31,145 bases of DNA from JBCCMB01 sp039026555. Lineage in GTDB: Bacteria; Pseudomonadota; Alphaproteobacteria; Caulobacterales; Hyphomonadaceae. Every line of letters begins with the position of its first letter. Within the stretch, counting starts at the first letter, position 1. Of this stretch, positions 1-7,872 are shown in pieces. A model generated the notes under the pieces. That model was given only the letters and a program-made list of their open reading frames with translations. It made no database searches and had not been told where the DNA came from. The stretch is taken from positions 1-31,145 of the forward strand of contig JBCCMB010000019.1 in assembly GCA_039026555.1 (NCBI GenBank). Direction: 5' to 3'. The position numbers and the translations under genes were made by a program.

Positions 1-1134
1 CGGCGCGATCCGGGTTTCACCCTGTATTATTTCGGCATCAATATCGGTGCGTTCTGGGCGTCTATTTTGTGCGGCTTGTTGGCGGCGAATTATGGTTGGT
101 GGGCCGGGTTCGGCTTAGCCGGACTTGGCATGTTGCTTGGCTATCTTGTCTTTGTCCGCGGCCGGTTTTTGTTTTTAACGCCCGGTCCGTCGCAATTGCC
201 GGACGATGTGGGCCGTCCGCCGGAGCCGGAAAAGCTGCGCGCGCCTGTCGCCGGACCGCTCAGCCGGGAACATCTCATCTACATTGGCGGCGTTCTGGGC
301 GTCGGCTTTGTCTGGCTGATGATGCAGCGAAATGAACTGGTGGGCGCATTGCTGTCGCTCAGCTCGATCTTGGTGTTGGGCTATTTGGCCTGGCTCATGG
401 TTGTGAAATTCACGCGGGAGGAGCATGGTCGGCTTATCCTAGCGCTTATATTGATCGCCTTTTCCGTCGTGTTCTGGACCCTCTTCGAACAGGCGGGTTC
501 ATCGCTCAATCTATTCGCGCAAGACCATACGCAGCTGAAGGTGGAGGGCGTTTACGAGATTGAGGCCGCGCAGACGCAAAGCTTCAATTCGGGCTTCATC
601 TTGCTGTTCGCGCCGATCTTCGCGGCGTTGTGGGCCTATCTCGGAAGGATCAATCTCGATCCGAACCCGGCGCTGAAATTCGGTCTGGCGCTGATCCAAG
701 TCGGCGGGGCGTTTTATTTCCTCATCCTCGGCGCGCAATTCTTGGACGAGGATTATCGTATGCCGCTGATTTTCCTCGCTCTGGCCTACATGGTGCACAC
801 GACCGGCGAGTTGTTTTTAAGTCCCGTCGGATTGTCGATGGTGACGCGCTTATCGCCCGCGACGGTGGTGTCGACCGTGATGGCGGTGTGGTTCCTATCC
901 TCTTCCTGGGCGCAATATTTGGGCGGCTTTATCGCCAGCCTGACAGCCGTCGAAGCCGTTGGCGGCCAAGTGCTGGACAAGGAAGAAAGCTTACGCGCCT
1001 ATCTCGGCGTTTATTCGGCCCTGGGCTTTTGGACGGTGATCCTCGGCGTCGGCCTAAGCCTAGCAAGCTTTTGGCTCAAACGCCTCGGGCATGGATTGGC
1101 GGGCGACAAGCCGACATCGGAGGCGCGGATCTAA
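1..1134 (+). CDS. POT/PTR family proton-dependent oligopeptide transporter, 3' part
   Basis: The frame is open from base 1, so the 5' end lies outside the window and 377 codons are visible. The first visible residues (YYFGINIGAFWAS) match the signature region of the POT/PTR2 family, which imports di- and tripeptides with protons across the inner membrane. About eight to ten hydrophobic membrane segments follow, joined by short charged loops, as expected for the C-terminal two thirds of a protein of about 500 residues. A loop around residues 180-215 is polar and carries many charges. The TAA stop (1132-1134) overlaps the stop of tldD on the other strand by 4 bp. The family is fairly sure; the substrate is inferred from the family only. 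Confidence 0.88.
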   Translation, partial: RRDPGFTLYYFGINIGAFWASILCGLLAANYGWWAGFGLAGLGMLLGYLVFVRGRFLFLTPGPSQLPDDVGRPPEPEKLRAPVAGPLSREHLIYIGGVLGVGFVWLMMQRNELVGALLSLSSILVLGYLAWLMVVKFTREEHGRLILALILIAFSVVFWTLFEQAGSSLNLFAQDHTQLKVEGVYEIEAAQTQSFNSGFILLFAPIFAALWAYLGRINLDPNPALKFGLALIQVGGAFYFLILGAQFLDEDYRMPLIFLALAYMVHTTGELFLSPVGLSMVTRLSPATVVSTVMAVWFLSSSWAQYLGGFIASLTAVEAVGGQVLDKEESLRAYLGVYSALGFWTVILGVGLSLASFWLKRLGHGLAGDKPTSEARI

Positions 1135-2525
1135 CCCGCGCCGCCGACCGTGATGGCGTCGATTTTGAGGGTGGGTTGGCCAACGCCGACAGGTACGGAC
1201 TGACCGGATTTGCCGCACGTGCCGACGCCGTCATCCAGCGCGAAATCATCGCCGATCATGGAGACTTGGTTGAGCACGGTGGGACCATGGCCGATCAAGG
1301 TGGCGTTTTTCACCGGCGCGCCGATTTTGCCGTCCTCAACCATATAGGCTTCGGTGCATTGGAACACGAATTGGCCGTTCGTGATGTCGACCTGACCGCC
1401 GCCGAAATCCACCGCCCAAATCCCTTTTTTGATCGATTTGACGATCTCTTCGGGATCATCCTTCCCGCCGAGCATGAAGGTGTTGGTCATGCGCGGCATA
1501 GGCGTGTGCGCATAGCTTTCGCGACGCCCATTGCCGGTTGCGGGCACGTCCATTAGGCGCGCATTGAGGCGATCTTGCATATAGCCTTTGAGAATGCCGT
1601 CTTCGATTAAGACGGTCCGCTGCGTCTCGACCCCTTCATCGTCGAAGGACAGTGAGCCGCGTCTATCTTCGAGCGTTCCGTCATCGATCACCGTCACGCC
1701 CTTGGCGGCGACCTGTTCGCCGATCTTGCCGGAATAGATGGATGAGCCTTTGCGGTTGAAATCGCCCTCCAGCCCGTGTCCGACGGCTTCGTGCAGCAAA
1801 ACGGCGGGCCAGCCTGGCCCTAGAACCACTTCCATTTCGCCAGCTGGGGCGGGGACGCTCTCTAAATTTACTTCGGCTTTGCGCAAAGCGCGATCGGCAA
1901 GCGCCTTCCAGCGGTTGGGCGCGATCCAATCCTCATAAGCCGCCCGGCCGCCTGTTCCGGCCGAGCCGCTTTCGCGGCGGCCGTCTTTTTCCATCGTGAC
2001 GGACACGTTGAGGCGCACCAGCGGGCGCGCTTCGGAAACAGCGGCGCCTCCCGCGCGGATAATTTCAACCTCGGTCCGCGATCCGGCGAGAGACGCGGAA
2101 ACCTGAACCACACGCGGGTCCTTGGCGCGGCAATACGCGTCGATTTCAGCTAACAAGCTGGTTTTGTCGGTGAAGCCCGGTGCGGCGGTCGGGTCGACAT
2201 CAGCGTAGAGGCGGCGATTAACCGGGGCGGGCGCGATCGCCAATTCGCCTTCATGATTGCGCTTTGCGGCGGACGCCGCTTCGGCGGCGCGTTTGAACGC
2301 TGCGGCGCTAAAATCGCTTGAATGCGAATAGCCGGTCGCTTCGCCGCTGACGACGCGAAGGCCGAAGCCCTGATCGGTGTCGAAGGCGGCCGATTTCAGC
2401 CGACCGTCATCAAACACAAAGCTCTCCGACCGGGCGGTTTCCACGTAAAGCTCGCCATCGTCCGCGCTTTGCAAGGCGTTGTTCAGCGCATGCACAGCGG
2501 CGTTGCGGTCAAAGAAATCAGTCAT
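1131..2525 (-). CDS. tldD: Metalloprotease TldD
   Basis: The 464-residue product has the normal length for TldD, the partner of PmbA/TldE in a heterodimeric metalloprotease that degrades unfolded peptides and matures small peptides such as microcin B17. It has the zinc motif HEAVGH at residues 245-250 (His245, Glu246, His250) followed by GLEGDFNRKGS. The candidate third ligand is Cys437, in GTCGKSGQ near the C-terminus. No pmbA/tldE is in the window. The gene lies 76 bp downstream of the TPR gene on the same strand and ends in a 4-bp tail-to-tail overlap with the peptide transporter. A tldD gene next to the cytochrome oxidase cluster is a familiar arrangement in Alphaproteobacteria (from memory). 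Confidence 0.95.
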   Translation of the reverse strand: MTDFFDRNAAVHALNNALQSADDGELYVETARSESFVFDDGRLKSAAFDTDQGFGLRVVSGEATGYSHSSDFSAAAFKRAAEAASAAKRNHEGELAIAPAPVNRRLYADVDPTAAPGFTDKTSLLAEIDAYCRAKDPRVVQVSASLAGSRTEVEIIRAGGAAVSEARPLVRLNVSVTMEKDGRRESGSAGTGGRAAYEDWIAPNRWKALADRALRKAEVNLESVPAPAGEMEVVLGPGWPAVLLHEAVGHGLEGDFNRKGSSIYSGKIGEQVAAKGVTVIDDGTLEDRRGSLSFDDEGVETQRTVLIEDGILKGYMQDRLNARLMDVPATGNGRRESYAHTPMPRMTNTFMLGGKDDPEEIVKSIKKGIWAVDFGGGQVDITNGQFVFQCTEAYMVEDGKIGAPVKNATLIGHGPTVLNQVSMIGDDFALDDGVGTCGKSGQSVPVGVGQPTLKIDAITVGGAG

Positions 2526-2562
2526 TGTCGGAGCCTTTTCGTCGATTAGACCCCTACAATGT

Positions 2563-2578
2563 AAGACGCCGTCGTCTT
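2563..2578 (-). other. Small hairpin between TPR gene and tldD
   Basis: AAGACG-CCGT-CGTCTT is a perfect 6-bp stem with a 4-base loop in the 76-bp gap between the TPR gene and tldD. No T-run follows on either strand, so it is a weak candidate for an attenuator or mRNA processing site, not a clear terminator. Confidence 0.3.
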
Positions 2579-2601
2579 GTCCGCTAGGCGGCGTTCAGCC
2601 G

Positions 2602-3180
2602 CTATGGGGCGGATACCACCGTAAAACGGGACAATTGCATTTCCGCTTGCTCAAAATCCGGCTTGATCTCGAGCGCTTTTTTGAGATCGAGATAGGCGGA
2701 GACCGCGTCGCCGAGTTTTTCATGCGCCAGCGCGCGATTGTAGAAGGCGGCGTGCAGCTCGTCCGCTTCGCCGTTAATGCTGACATTTAATGCATCAAGG
2801 GCGTCTGACGGGCGGTCGAGCAGCAAGAGCGCCGCGCCGCGGTTAATCTGCGCCTCAATCAGTTCAGGATACAAGCGCAAACTGCGATCATAACTTCCGA
2901 GCGCAGCTTCATAGCGACCGCTCCGCATCAGTAAAATTCCGCGGTTCACATAGGTCGCCGCTCGATCTTTGGCTTTGAGCGATTCGTCCGAAAGCGCTCT
3001 TTCGCACGTTTTCAGCGCACGATTCGCCGGCGGCCTGCCGCGCTCAGTCGCCTCATAGCAATCTTTCGCCAAGCCGTTTCCAATAACGGTGACGCCCGCT
3101 TGTGCGTTTCCTGCGAGGCCCGCGGCGATAACAAACACCGTGATTGCGCCTGCTATGCGCTGAAATGTCGTTAGCCTCAT
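2602..3180 (-). CDS. Secreted tetratricopeptide-repeat protein
   Basis: The 192-residue product starts with a Sec signal peptide (basic MRLTTFQR, hydrophobic core to about residue 23, AQA cleavage near 26-28), so it is probably periplasmic. A Cys-containing region (about residues 40-68) is followed by roughly three TPR units from residue 73 to 185, with the usual N-G/A-Y-A-L-P spacing (for example YVNRGILLMRSGRYEAAL and FYNRALAHEKLGDAVSAY). TPRs bind proteins, and no enzymatic motif is visible. The start is supported by a strong Shine-Dalgarno sequence, GGAGG, 9 bases upstream. It may be cotranscribed with tldD and is divergent from ctaC. Partner and exact role are unknown. Confidence 0.85.
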   Translation of the reverse strand: MRLTTFQRIAGAITVFVIAAGLAGNAQAGVTVIGNGLAKDCYEATERGRPPANRALKTCERALSDESLKAKDRAATYVNRGILLMRSGRYEAALGSYDRSLRLYPELIEAQINRGAALLLLDRPSDALDALNVSINGEADELHAAFYNRALAHEKLGDAVSAYLDLKKALEIKPDFEQAEMQLSRFTVVSAP

Positions 3181-3344
3181 CTTTGCAACCCTCCGCGGGC
3201 CGTGCTAGCGACCCGTCAATTATTCGGCGTTTCTTGCCTGCGACAATATTATGCGCCTGCTGGACGCGCCCGTTAGTGATTGCTGGGTTATATCACATTA
3301 TGACTTAGCTTTCATGCTGCATAAGATGAGGGAGACGCGGCTCT
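3181..3344. promoter_or_regulatory. Divergent intergenic region, TPR gene / ctaC
   Basis: These 164 bp must hold the promoters of the TPR gene (-) and of the cytochrome oxidase cluster (+). Bases 3225-3325 are visibly richer in A and T than the flanking genes. GGGAG at about 3330 is the ctaC ribosome-binding site, and GGAGG (minus strand, 3194-3190) is that of the TPR gene. I cannot place -35/-10 boxes with confidence, and I saw no clear FNR/FixK-type palindrome. Confidence 0.5.
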
Positions 3345-4256
3345 ATGCGTTTTCAGGGCGTAAAGACGATCATGACAATAACGGCGGCGCTTGGCGCTGC
3401 CAGTGCGGCGTATGCAGGGCAACCGATCGACGGCGCTATCGGGTTTCAGCCATCGGCGACGGCGGAAGCTGAACAGATAAATTTTTTCCATAATATTCTG
3501 CTGTGGATTATTACGCCGATCGCCTTGTTCGTTGCGGGCCTGCTGTTATGGGTGATCATCCGATACAATTCGAAATCGAACCCAACGCCGGCGAAGTTCA
3601 GCCACAACACGGCGCTCGAGATCGCTTGGACGACTGTTCCGGTGCTGATCCTAATCGCGATCGCCTTCCCGTCTTTTCCATTGCTCTACCAATTGGACGT
3701 TGAGCCGACGACCACGACGACGGCGTCCGGCGAAGTGCGCGAACTGACGGAAGAGGATTGGATCACCATTAAGACTTACGGCCGCCAATGGTATTGGTCC
3801 TACATTTATGAAGACGGGACAGATGAGCCGCTGGAATTTGATTCCAACATGATCCCCGACGATCTGATCGATACGAGCTTGGGCCAGGTCCGAACCTTGT
3901 CGACCGATTATCCTATGGTTGTGCCGGCCGGGAAGTATGTCCGCCTAAACATCGCAGCGTCCGACGTCATTCACTCCTGGGCGATGCCGGCCTTTAAACT
4001 GAAAACGGACGCCATCCCCGGACGCCTAAACCAGCTTTGGTTCAAGGCGGATAAGCCTGGCGTCTATTACGGGCAGTGCTCCGAGCTGTGCGGCATTCGC
4101 CACGCATTTATGCCGATTGAGCTGCGGGTGGTGCCGGAATCTGATTATTACGCGTGGCTAGAGCGATCAAAAATCAGCATTGACGACGGCGTCGCGTATC
4201 TCGCGCAAATTCAACCCCTCGGCGAAACTCGCCTGGCTTCGGCCCAAGAATTCTAA
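3345..4256 (+). CDS. ctaC: Cytochrome c oxidase subunit II (CuA subunit)
   Basis: This is the subunit of aa3-type oxidase that accepts electrons from cytochrome c. The 303-residue product has a signal peptide (cleavage after AYA, about residue 24), two membrane helices (about 47-73 and 93-115) and a periplasmic cupredoxin domain. The full CuA set is visible: His210 (IHSWAMPAF), then Cys245, Glu247, Cys249, His253 and Met256 in YGQCSELCGIRHAFMPI. The aromatic electron-entry patch GRQWYWSYIYED is at 146-157. No fused cytochrome c domain is present. A GGGAG ribosome site supports the start. It is the first gene of the cta cluster, 14 bp before ctaD. Confidence 0.98.
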   Translation: MRFQGVKTIMTITAALGAASAAYAGQPIDGAIGFQPSATAEAEQINFFHNILLWIITPIALFVAGLLLWVIIRYNSKSNPTPAKFSHNTALEIAWTTVPVLILIAIAFPSFPLLYQLDVEPTTTTTASGEVRELTEEDWITIKTYGRQWYWSYIYEDGTDEPLEFDSNMIPDDLIDTSLGQVRTLSTDYPMVVPAGKYVRLNIAASDVIHSWAMPAFKLKTDAIPGRLNQLWFKADKPGVYYGQCSELCGIRHAFMPIELRVVPESDYYAWLERSKISIDDGVAYLAQIQPLGETRLASAQEF

Positions 4257-4270
4257 GGAGCGCAGGTCTT

Positions 4271-5941
4271 ATGTCGACGGAACCGACGATCAAACGCGAA
4301 GCAGTGGCCGATCATCACAGCGACGACCACGGCGGGCCCAAATGGTACAATCCGGCGCGCTGGCTGTTTTCAACCAACCACAAAGACATCGGCACGATGT
4401 ATTTGGTGTTCGCGCTGTTCGCTGGCGTTATAGGCACTCTTTTTTCCGGCATGATGCGCGTGGAATTGATGGAGCCGGGGCTGCAGTATTTCGGCTCGCC
4501 GGACGGCGGCGAAGGCATTTGGGGCAATGAGCACGCTTACAATGTGATCACCACCATGCACGGCCTAATCATGATCTTCTTCATGGTGATGCCGGCGCTT
4601 ATCGGCGGGTTTGGCAATTGGTTCGTGCCTTTGATGATCGGCGCGCCGGATATGGCGATGCCGCGTATGAACAATATCTCGTTCTGGCTCATGCCGGCGT
4701 CTTTCGCCTTGCTGATCATGTCGATGTATGCGCCGGCGCAAGCGACGGGATCGGACACGGGTTTCGGCGGCGGCTGGGTGCTATATCCGCCTTTGTCCGG
4801 GCTGACCGGTCACTCCGGCTCCGCCATGGATTTGGTGATCCTGTCGCTGCATATCGCCGGCATGTCGTCCATTCTCGGCGCGATTAATTTCATCGTGACG
4901 ATTTTGAACATGCGCGCGCCAGGCATGACGATCCATAAAATGCCGCTCTTCGCCTGGTCCGTGTTGATCACCGCCTTCTTGCTATTGTTGGCTCTTCCGG
5001 TGCTGGCGGGTGCGTTGACCATGTTGCTGACCGACCGGAATTTCGGATCGAAATTCTTCGTGCCGGAAGGCGGCGGCGACCCTGTCATGTTCCAGCACTT
5101 GTTCTGGTTCTTCGGCCACCCGGAAGTTTACATCATGATCCTGCCCGGGTTCGGCATCATTTCGCACATCGTATCGACCTTCTCGAAAAAGCCCGTCTTC
5201 GGGTATCTGGCCATGGCCTATGCGATGGCGGCCATCGGCTTTATCGGCTTCATCGTGTGGGCGCACCACATGTACACGGTCGGCATGAATGTGAATTTGA
5301 AAGCCTATTTCGTCGCGGCGACCATGGTCATCGCTGTGCCGACGGGGATTAAGATATTCTCTTGGATCGCGACCATGTGGGGGGGATCGATAGACTTCAA
5401 AGTCCCGATGTTATGGGCGATTGGGTTTATCTTTCTCTTCACCGTCGGCGGCGTAACCGGGGTCGTTCTGGCGAACGCTGGCGTCGACCATGTGCTGCAC
5501 GACACCTATTACGTTGTGGCGCACTTCCACTATGTGTTGTCGCTGGGCGCCGTATTCACGCTCTTCGCCGGTTGGTATTACTGGTATGAGAAGATGTTCG
5601 GCGTGAAGTATAACGGCTTCCTCGCCGGCCTGCATTTCTGGTTCATGTTTATCGGGTCGAATTTGATCTTCTTCCCGCAGCATTTCTTGGGACTTCAAGG
5701 CATGCCGCGCCGCTATGTGGATTATGCGGACGGCTTTGCGACTTGGCATTATTGGTCGACCATGGGCTATTTCGTAATGTTGATCGGCATGGCCTTCTTC
5801 GTGGTGACGATGATTGAGAGCATTCTTCGTCAGCGCAAGGCGGAGGCCAATCCCTGGGGCGAATCTGCGACGACGTTGGAGTGGACGCTGTCGTCGCCGC
5901 CGCCTTTCCACCAATACAATGAGTTGCCGCGCGTGAAGTAA
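4271..5941 (+). CDS. ctaD: Cytochrome c oxidase subunit I
   Basis: The catalytic subunit of aa3 oxidase, 556 residues and about 12 membrane helices, which reduces O2 at heme a3-CuB and pumps protons. All key residues are visible: heme a ligands His97 and His420, heme a3 ligand His418, CuB ligands His283, His332 and His333, the His-Tyr crosslink partner Tyr287, D-channel Asp127 (GAPDMAMPRMNN) and Glu285 (GHPEVY), and K-channel Lys361. These residues place it in the A-family of heme-copper oxidases. The start follows an AAGGAGCGCAGG ribosome site. An intrinsic terminator follows directly, before ctaB. Confidence 0.99.
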   Translation: MSTEPTIKREAVADHHSDDHGGPKWYNPARWLFSTNHKDIGTMYLVFALFAGVIGTLFSGMMRVELMEPGLQYFGSPDGGEGIWGNEHAYNVITTMHGLIMIFFMVMPALIGGFGNWFVPLMIGAPDMAMPRMNNISFWLMPASFALLIMSMYAPAQATGSDTGFGGGWVLYPPLSGLTGHSGSAMDLVILSLHIAGMSSILGAINFIVTILNMRAPGMTIHKMPLFAWSVLITAFLLLLALPVLAGALTMLLTDRNFGSKFFVPEGGGDPVMFQHLFWFFGHPEVYIMILPGFGIISHIVSTFSKKPVFGYLAMAYAMAAIGFIGFIVWAHHMYTVGMNVNLKAYFVAATMVIAVPTGIKIFSWIATMWGGSIDFKVPMLWAIGFIFLFTVGGVTGVVLANAGVDHVLHDTYYVVAHFHYVLSLGAVFTLFAGWYYWYEKMFGVKYNGFLAGLHFWFMFIGSNLIFFPQHFLGLQGMPRRYVDYADGFATWHYWSTMGYFVMLIGMAFFVVTMIESILRQRKAEANPWGESATTLEWTLSSPPPFHQYNELPRVK

Positions 5942-5963
5942 CGCATGAGCCTGCGACAGATTG

Positions 5964-5996
5964 AGCCCCCTGGCTGGCGCCGGGGGGCTTTTCGTT
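5964..5996 (+). terminator. Intrinsic terminator between ctaD and ctaB
   Basis: AGCCCCCTGG (5964-5973) pairs with CCGGGGGGCT (5980-5989), with a single wobble and a 6-base loop. A TTTTCGTTT tract follows. This is a good rho-independent terminator, about 14-20 bases before the ctaB start codon and inside the cytochrome oxidase cluster. Confidence 0.8.
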
Positions 5997-6009
5997 TACA
6001 TAAGACCCC

Positions 6010-6966
6010 ATGACAGACGTTATTCCCGCATCTGAAGACGTCGCTGCATCCGAAGCGGCGAGCATTAAGGATTACATCGATCTGATGAAGCCGCGGGTGA
6101 TGATGCTCGTGGTGTTTACGGCGTTTGCGGGCCTTATCGCGGCGCCCGTCGATATGAATATGGTCATGGCGGTCTCTGCAGTGCTGGCCGTAGCGTTGGG
6201 CTCGGGCGCGGCGGGTGCGCTGAATATGTGGTATGATCACGACATTGATGCGGTGATGTCGCGCACGGCGACGCGGGGCGTTCCATCCGGCCTAATTCCG
6301 CGTGACGAAGCCTTGGGCCTCGGCCTGATTATGAGCTTTCTGTCGGTCGCCTTGATGGCGATTTCGTCGAACTTGTTGGCCGCTGGCTTGCTGGCGTTTT
6401 CCATCTTCTTCTACGCGGTGATTTACACCATGTGGTTGAAGCGTTGGACGGCGCAGAACATTGTTATCGGCGGCGCCGCCGGGGCGTTTCCGCCCGTGAT
6501 CGGGTGGGCTGCGGCGACCGGCGACGCGCCGGCGAACGCTTGGCTGCTATTCACCATCATCTTTTTTTGGACGCCGCCGCATTTCTGGGCGCTGTCCCTT
6601 TGGGCGAGCGGCGATTACGCCAAGGCGCAAGTCCCAATGCTCCCCGTCACAAACGGCGCCGTAGAGACACGTCGTCAAATTTTGCTCTACAGCCTGCTAC
6701 TGGCGCCGCTGGGCGTGGTTCCCGCCGTCACGGGGCTGGGCGGTTGGATTTATCTGATCGCGTCTATTGGGCTGGGCGTCTGGTTTTTGGCGTTGGCGCT
6801 CAGATTGAGCGGTAGTCGCGCAGGTGATGTGGGCGGCGACGAGGATATTCCGCACGCCAAACGTTTGTTCGGCGCGTCGATTGTTTATTTGTTCGGCCTG
6901 TTCGCTGTGTTGGCGATTGAACACGGATTTGGGCTTTTGTTCCCAGTGTCGATAGGAGCCGGCTGA
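6010..6966 (+). CDS. ctaB: Protoheme IX farnesyltransferase (heme O synthase)
   Basis: This UbiA-family membrane prenyltransferase adds a farnesyl group to heme b to make heme O, the precursor of heme a. The 318-residue product has about nine membrane helices. Its first Asp-rich motif is N72-xxx-D76-x-D78-x-D80 followed by R85-T86. The usual RP(L/I)P step reads RGVPSG here, a small deviation. The second region (KRWTAQNIVIGGAAGAFPPVIGWAAATG) and FFWTPPHFWALS are typical. The N-terminal 20 residues are a polar extension. The ribosome site is weak and the start lies just after a terminator. The stop shares one base with the next start codon (TGATG). Confidence 0.97.
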   Translation: MTDVIPASEDVAASEAASIKDYIDLMKPRVMMLVVFTAFAGLIAAPVDMNMVMAVSAVLAVALGSGAAGALNMWYDHDIDAVMSRTATRGVPSGLIPRDEALGLGLIMSFLSVALMAISSNLLAAGLLAFSIFFYAVIYTMWLKRWTAQNIVIGGAAGAFPPVIGWAAATGDAPANAWLLFTIIFFWTPPHFWALSLWASGDYAKAQVPMLPVTNGAVETRRQILLYSLLLAPLGVVPAVTGLGGWIYLIASIGLGVWFLALALRLSGSRAGDVGGDEDIPHAKRLFGASIVYLFGLFAVLAIEHGFGLLFPVSIGAG

Positions 6967-7226
6967 TGAATGAATTATATGGCGAGGGCCGTCCGACCGG
7001 CGAAACCGTCAAGCTCAGCCCGGCGGAAGAACAAGCGCGCAAGCGCCGCGGACAATGGTTGGCGCTGGCCTTGGTGGCTTTCGTCTTTTTGGTGTTCTCA
7101 ATCACCGTCGCGCGCCTAGGCGGATCGCTAGAGAACGCCACGGAATCGCGCGAATGGCCCAGCGGATCGGAGCAATCCGCGCCGGGCGTTCTGGATGCGC
7201 CGCCTAGCGAGGAGCCCGCCGAATGA
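6966..7226 (+). CDS. Small single-TM protein of the oxidase cluster (CoxF-like)
   Basis: An 86-residue protein with a basic stretch (KRRGQ) just before one membrane helix (about residues 36-54, LALALVAFVFLVFSITVARLGG). A Pro/Glu/Ser-rich periplasmic tail of about 30 residues follows. Similar small ORFs lie between ctaB and ctaG in many Alphaproteobacteria and are often called CoxF; the RRG...ALALV.F...F..T..RLGG pattern fits my memory of them. The function is not established, though assembly of the oxidase is likely. It overlaps ctaB by 1 bp and ctaG by 4 bp (ATGA), so translation is probably coupled. Family assignment is moderate because the helix is the only conserved part I can recognise. 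Confidence 0.75.
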   Translation: MNELYGEGRPTGETVKLSPAEEQARKRRGQWLALALVAFVFLVFSITVARLGGSLENATESREWPSGSEQSAPGVLDAPPSEEPAE

Positions 7227-7783
7227 CCCGTTCCGCCCGTTTGACATTGATGGCGACGGTGGGCGTGTCCTTGGCCATGCTCGCGCTCGCTTTCGCCGCC
7301 AAGCCGCTTTACGACACGTTTTGCCGCGTGACGGGATTTGGCGGCACCACGCGCGTCGCGACCGCCAAGCCGAGCGCCGTTTTGGACCGGCAGGTTTCGA
7401 TACGTTTCGACGCGAATGTGTCGCCGGAAACGCCGCTTAAATTCAGGCCCGTCGAACACTCTCATCCCATTCGATTAGGGGAGACGGGGCTCGCCTTTTA
7501 CGAAGTCACCAACACGTCCGACGAACCCGTCGAAGCGATAGCGACCTACAATGTCGCGCCCCACAAGACGGGGCCTTATTTCAACAAATTAGAGTGTTTT
7601 TGCTTTGAAGACCGCGTCTTCGCGCCTGGCGAAACGATGAAACTGCCCGTGGTTTTTTTCGTCGACCCTGCTTTGAACAAAGAAGCCTATTTGGACGACG
7701 TGCGGACGATCACGCTATCCTATACCTTCTATAGATCCGAAAAAACCGCAAAAACTGTCCGGGAAAAGGACGGCGCGGCTTGA
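7223..7783 (+). CDS. ctaG: Cytochrome c oxidase assembly protein CtaG/Cox11
   Basis: This copper chaperone delivers copper to the CuB site of subunit I. The 186-residue product has one N-terminal membrane helix (about 7-26) and then a periplasmic immunoglobulin-like domain. The copper cysteines are visible: Cys34 (YDTFCRVTGFGG) just after the helix, and Cys125 and Cys127 in the family motif CFCF (NKLECFCFEDR). The usual residue after CFCFx is Gln and here it is Asp, a mild change. The start codon overlaps the previous stop (ATGA), and the length is normal for the family. Confidence 0.97.
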   Translation: MTRSARLTLMATVGVSLAMLALAFAAKPLYDTFCRVTGFGGTTRVATAKPSAVLDRQVSIRFDANVSPETPLKFRPVEHSHPIRLGETGLAFYEVTNTSDEPVEAIATYNVAPHKTGPYFNKLECFCFEDRVFAPGETMKLPVVFFVDPALNKEAYLDDVRTITLSYTFYRSEKTAKTVREKDGAA

Positions 7784-7820
7784 GGCCGCACTCGCCTCGG
7801 ACTAAACGGGGCGGTAAGAC

Positions 7821-7868
7821 ATGGCGGCTAACGACTCGTTCGTGACCCGCGAGCTGCTTAAGGAATGA
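7821..7868 (+). CDS. Possible 15-residue micro-ORF before ctaE
   Basis: ATG at 7821 opens a 15-codon frame (MAANDSFVTRELLKE) ending TGA at 7866-7868, 4 bp before the ctaE start codon. It is preceded by GGGGCGGTAAG, a modest ribosome site. Its last codons (AAG GAA) form the AAGGA ribosome site of ctaE. It could be a leader that couples ctaE translation, or chance. I cannot test conservation here. Confidence 0.25.
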   Translation: MAANDSFVTRELLKE

Positions 7869-7872
7869 TCCC

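Noticed and set aside
630..1556. A 308-codon open frame on the + strand running from inside the peptide transporter across the 3' half of tldD
   Set aside because: Both overlapped genes are clear family members; the product is Arg/Asp-rich with no recognisable motif, as expected of a shadow frame in GC-rich DNA.
6800..7465. A 221-codon minus-strand open frame opposite ctaB, the CoxF-like gene and ctaG
   Set aside because: Its composition is Arg/Gly/Ser-rich and the three + strand genes are linked by overlaps and family motifs.
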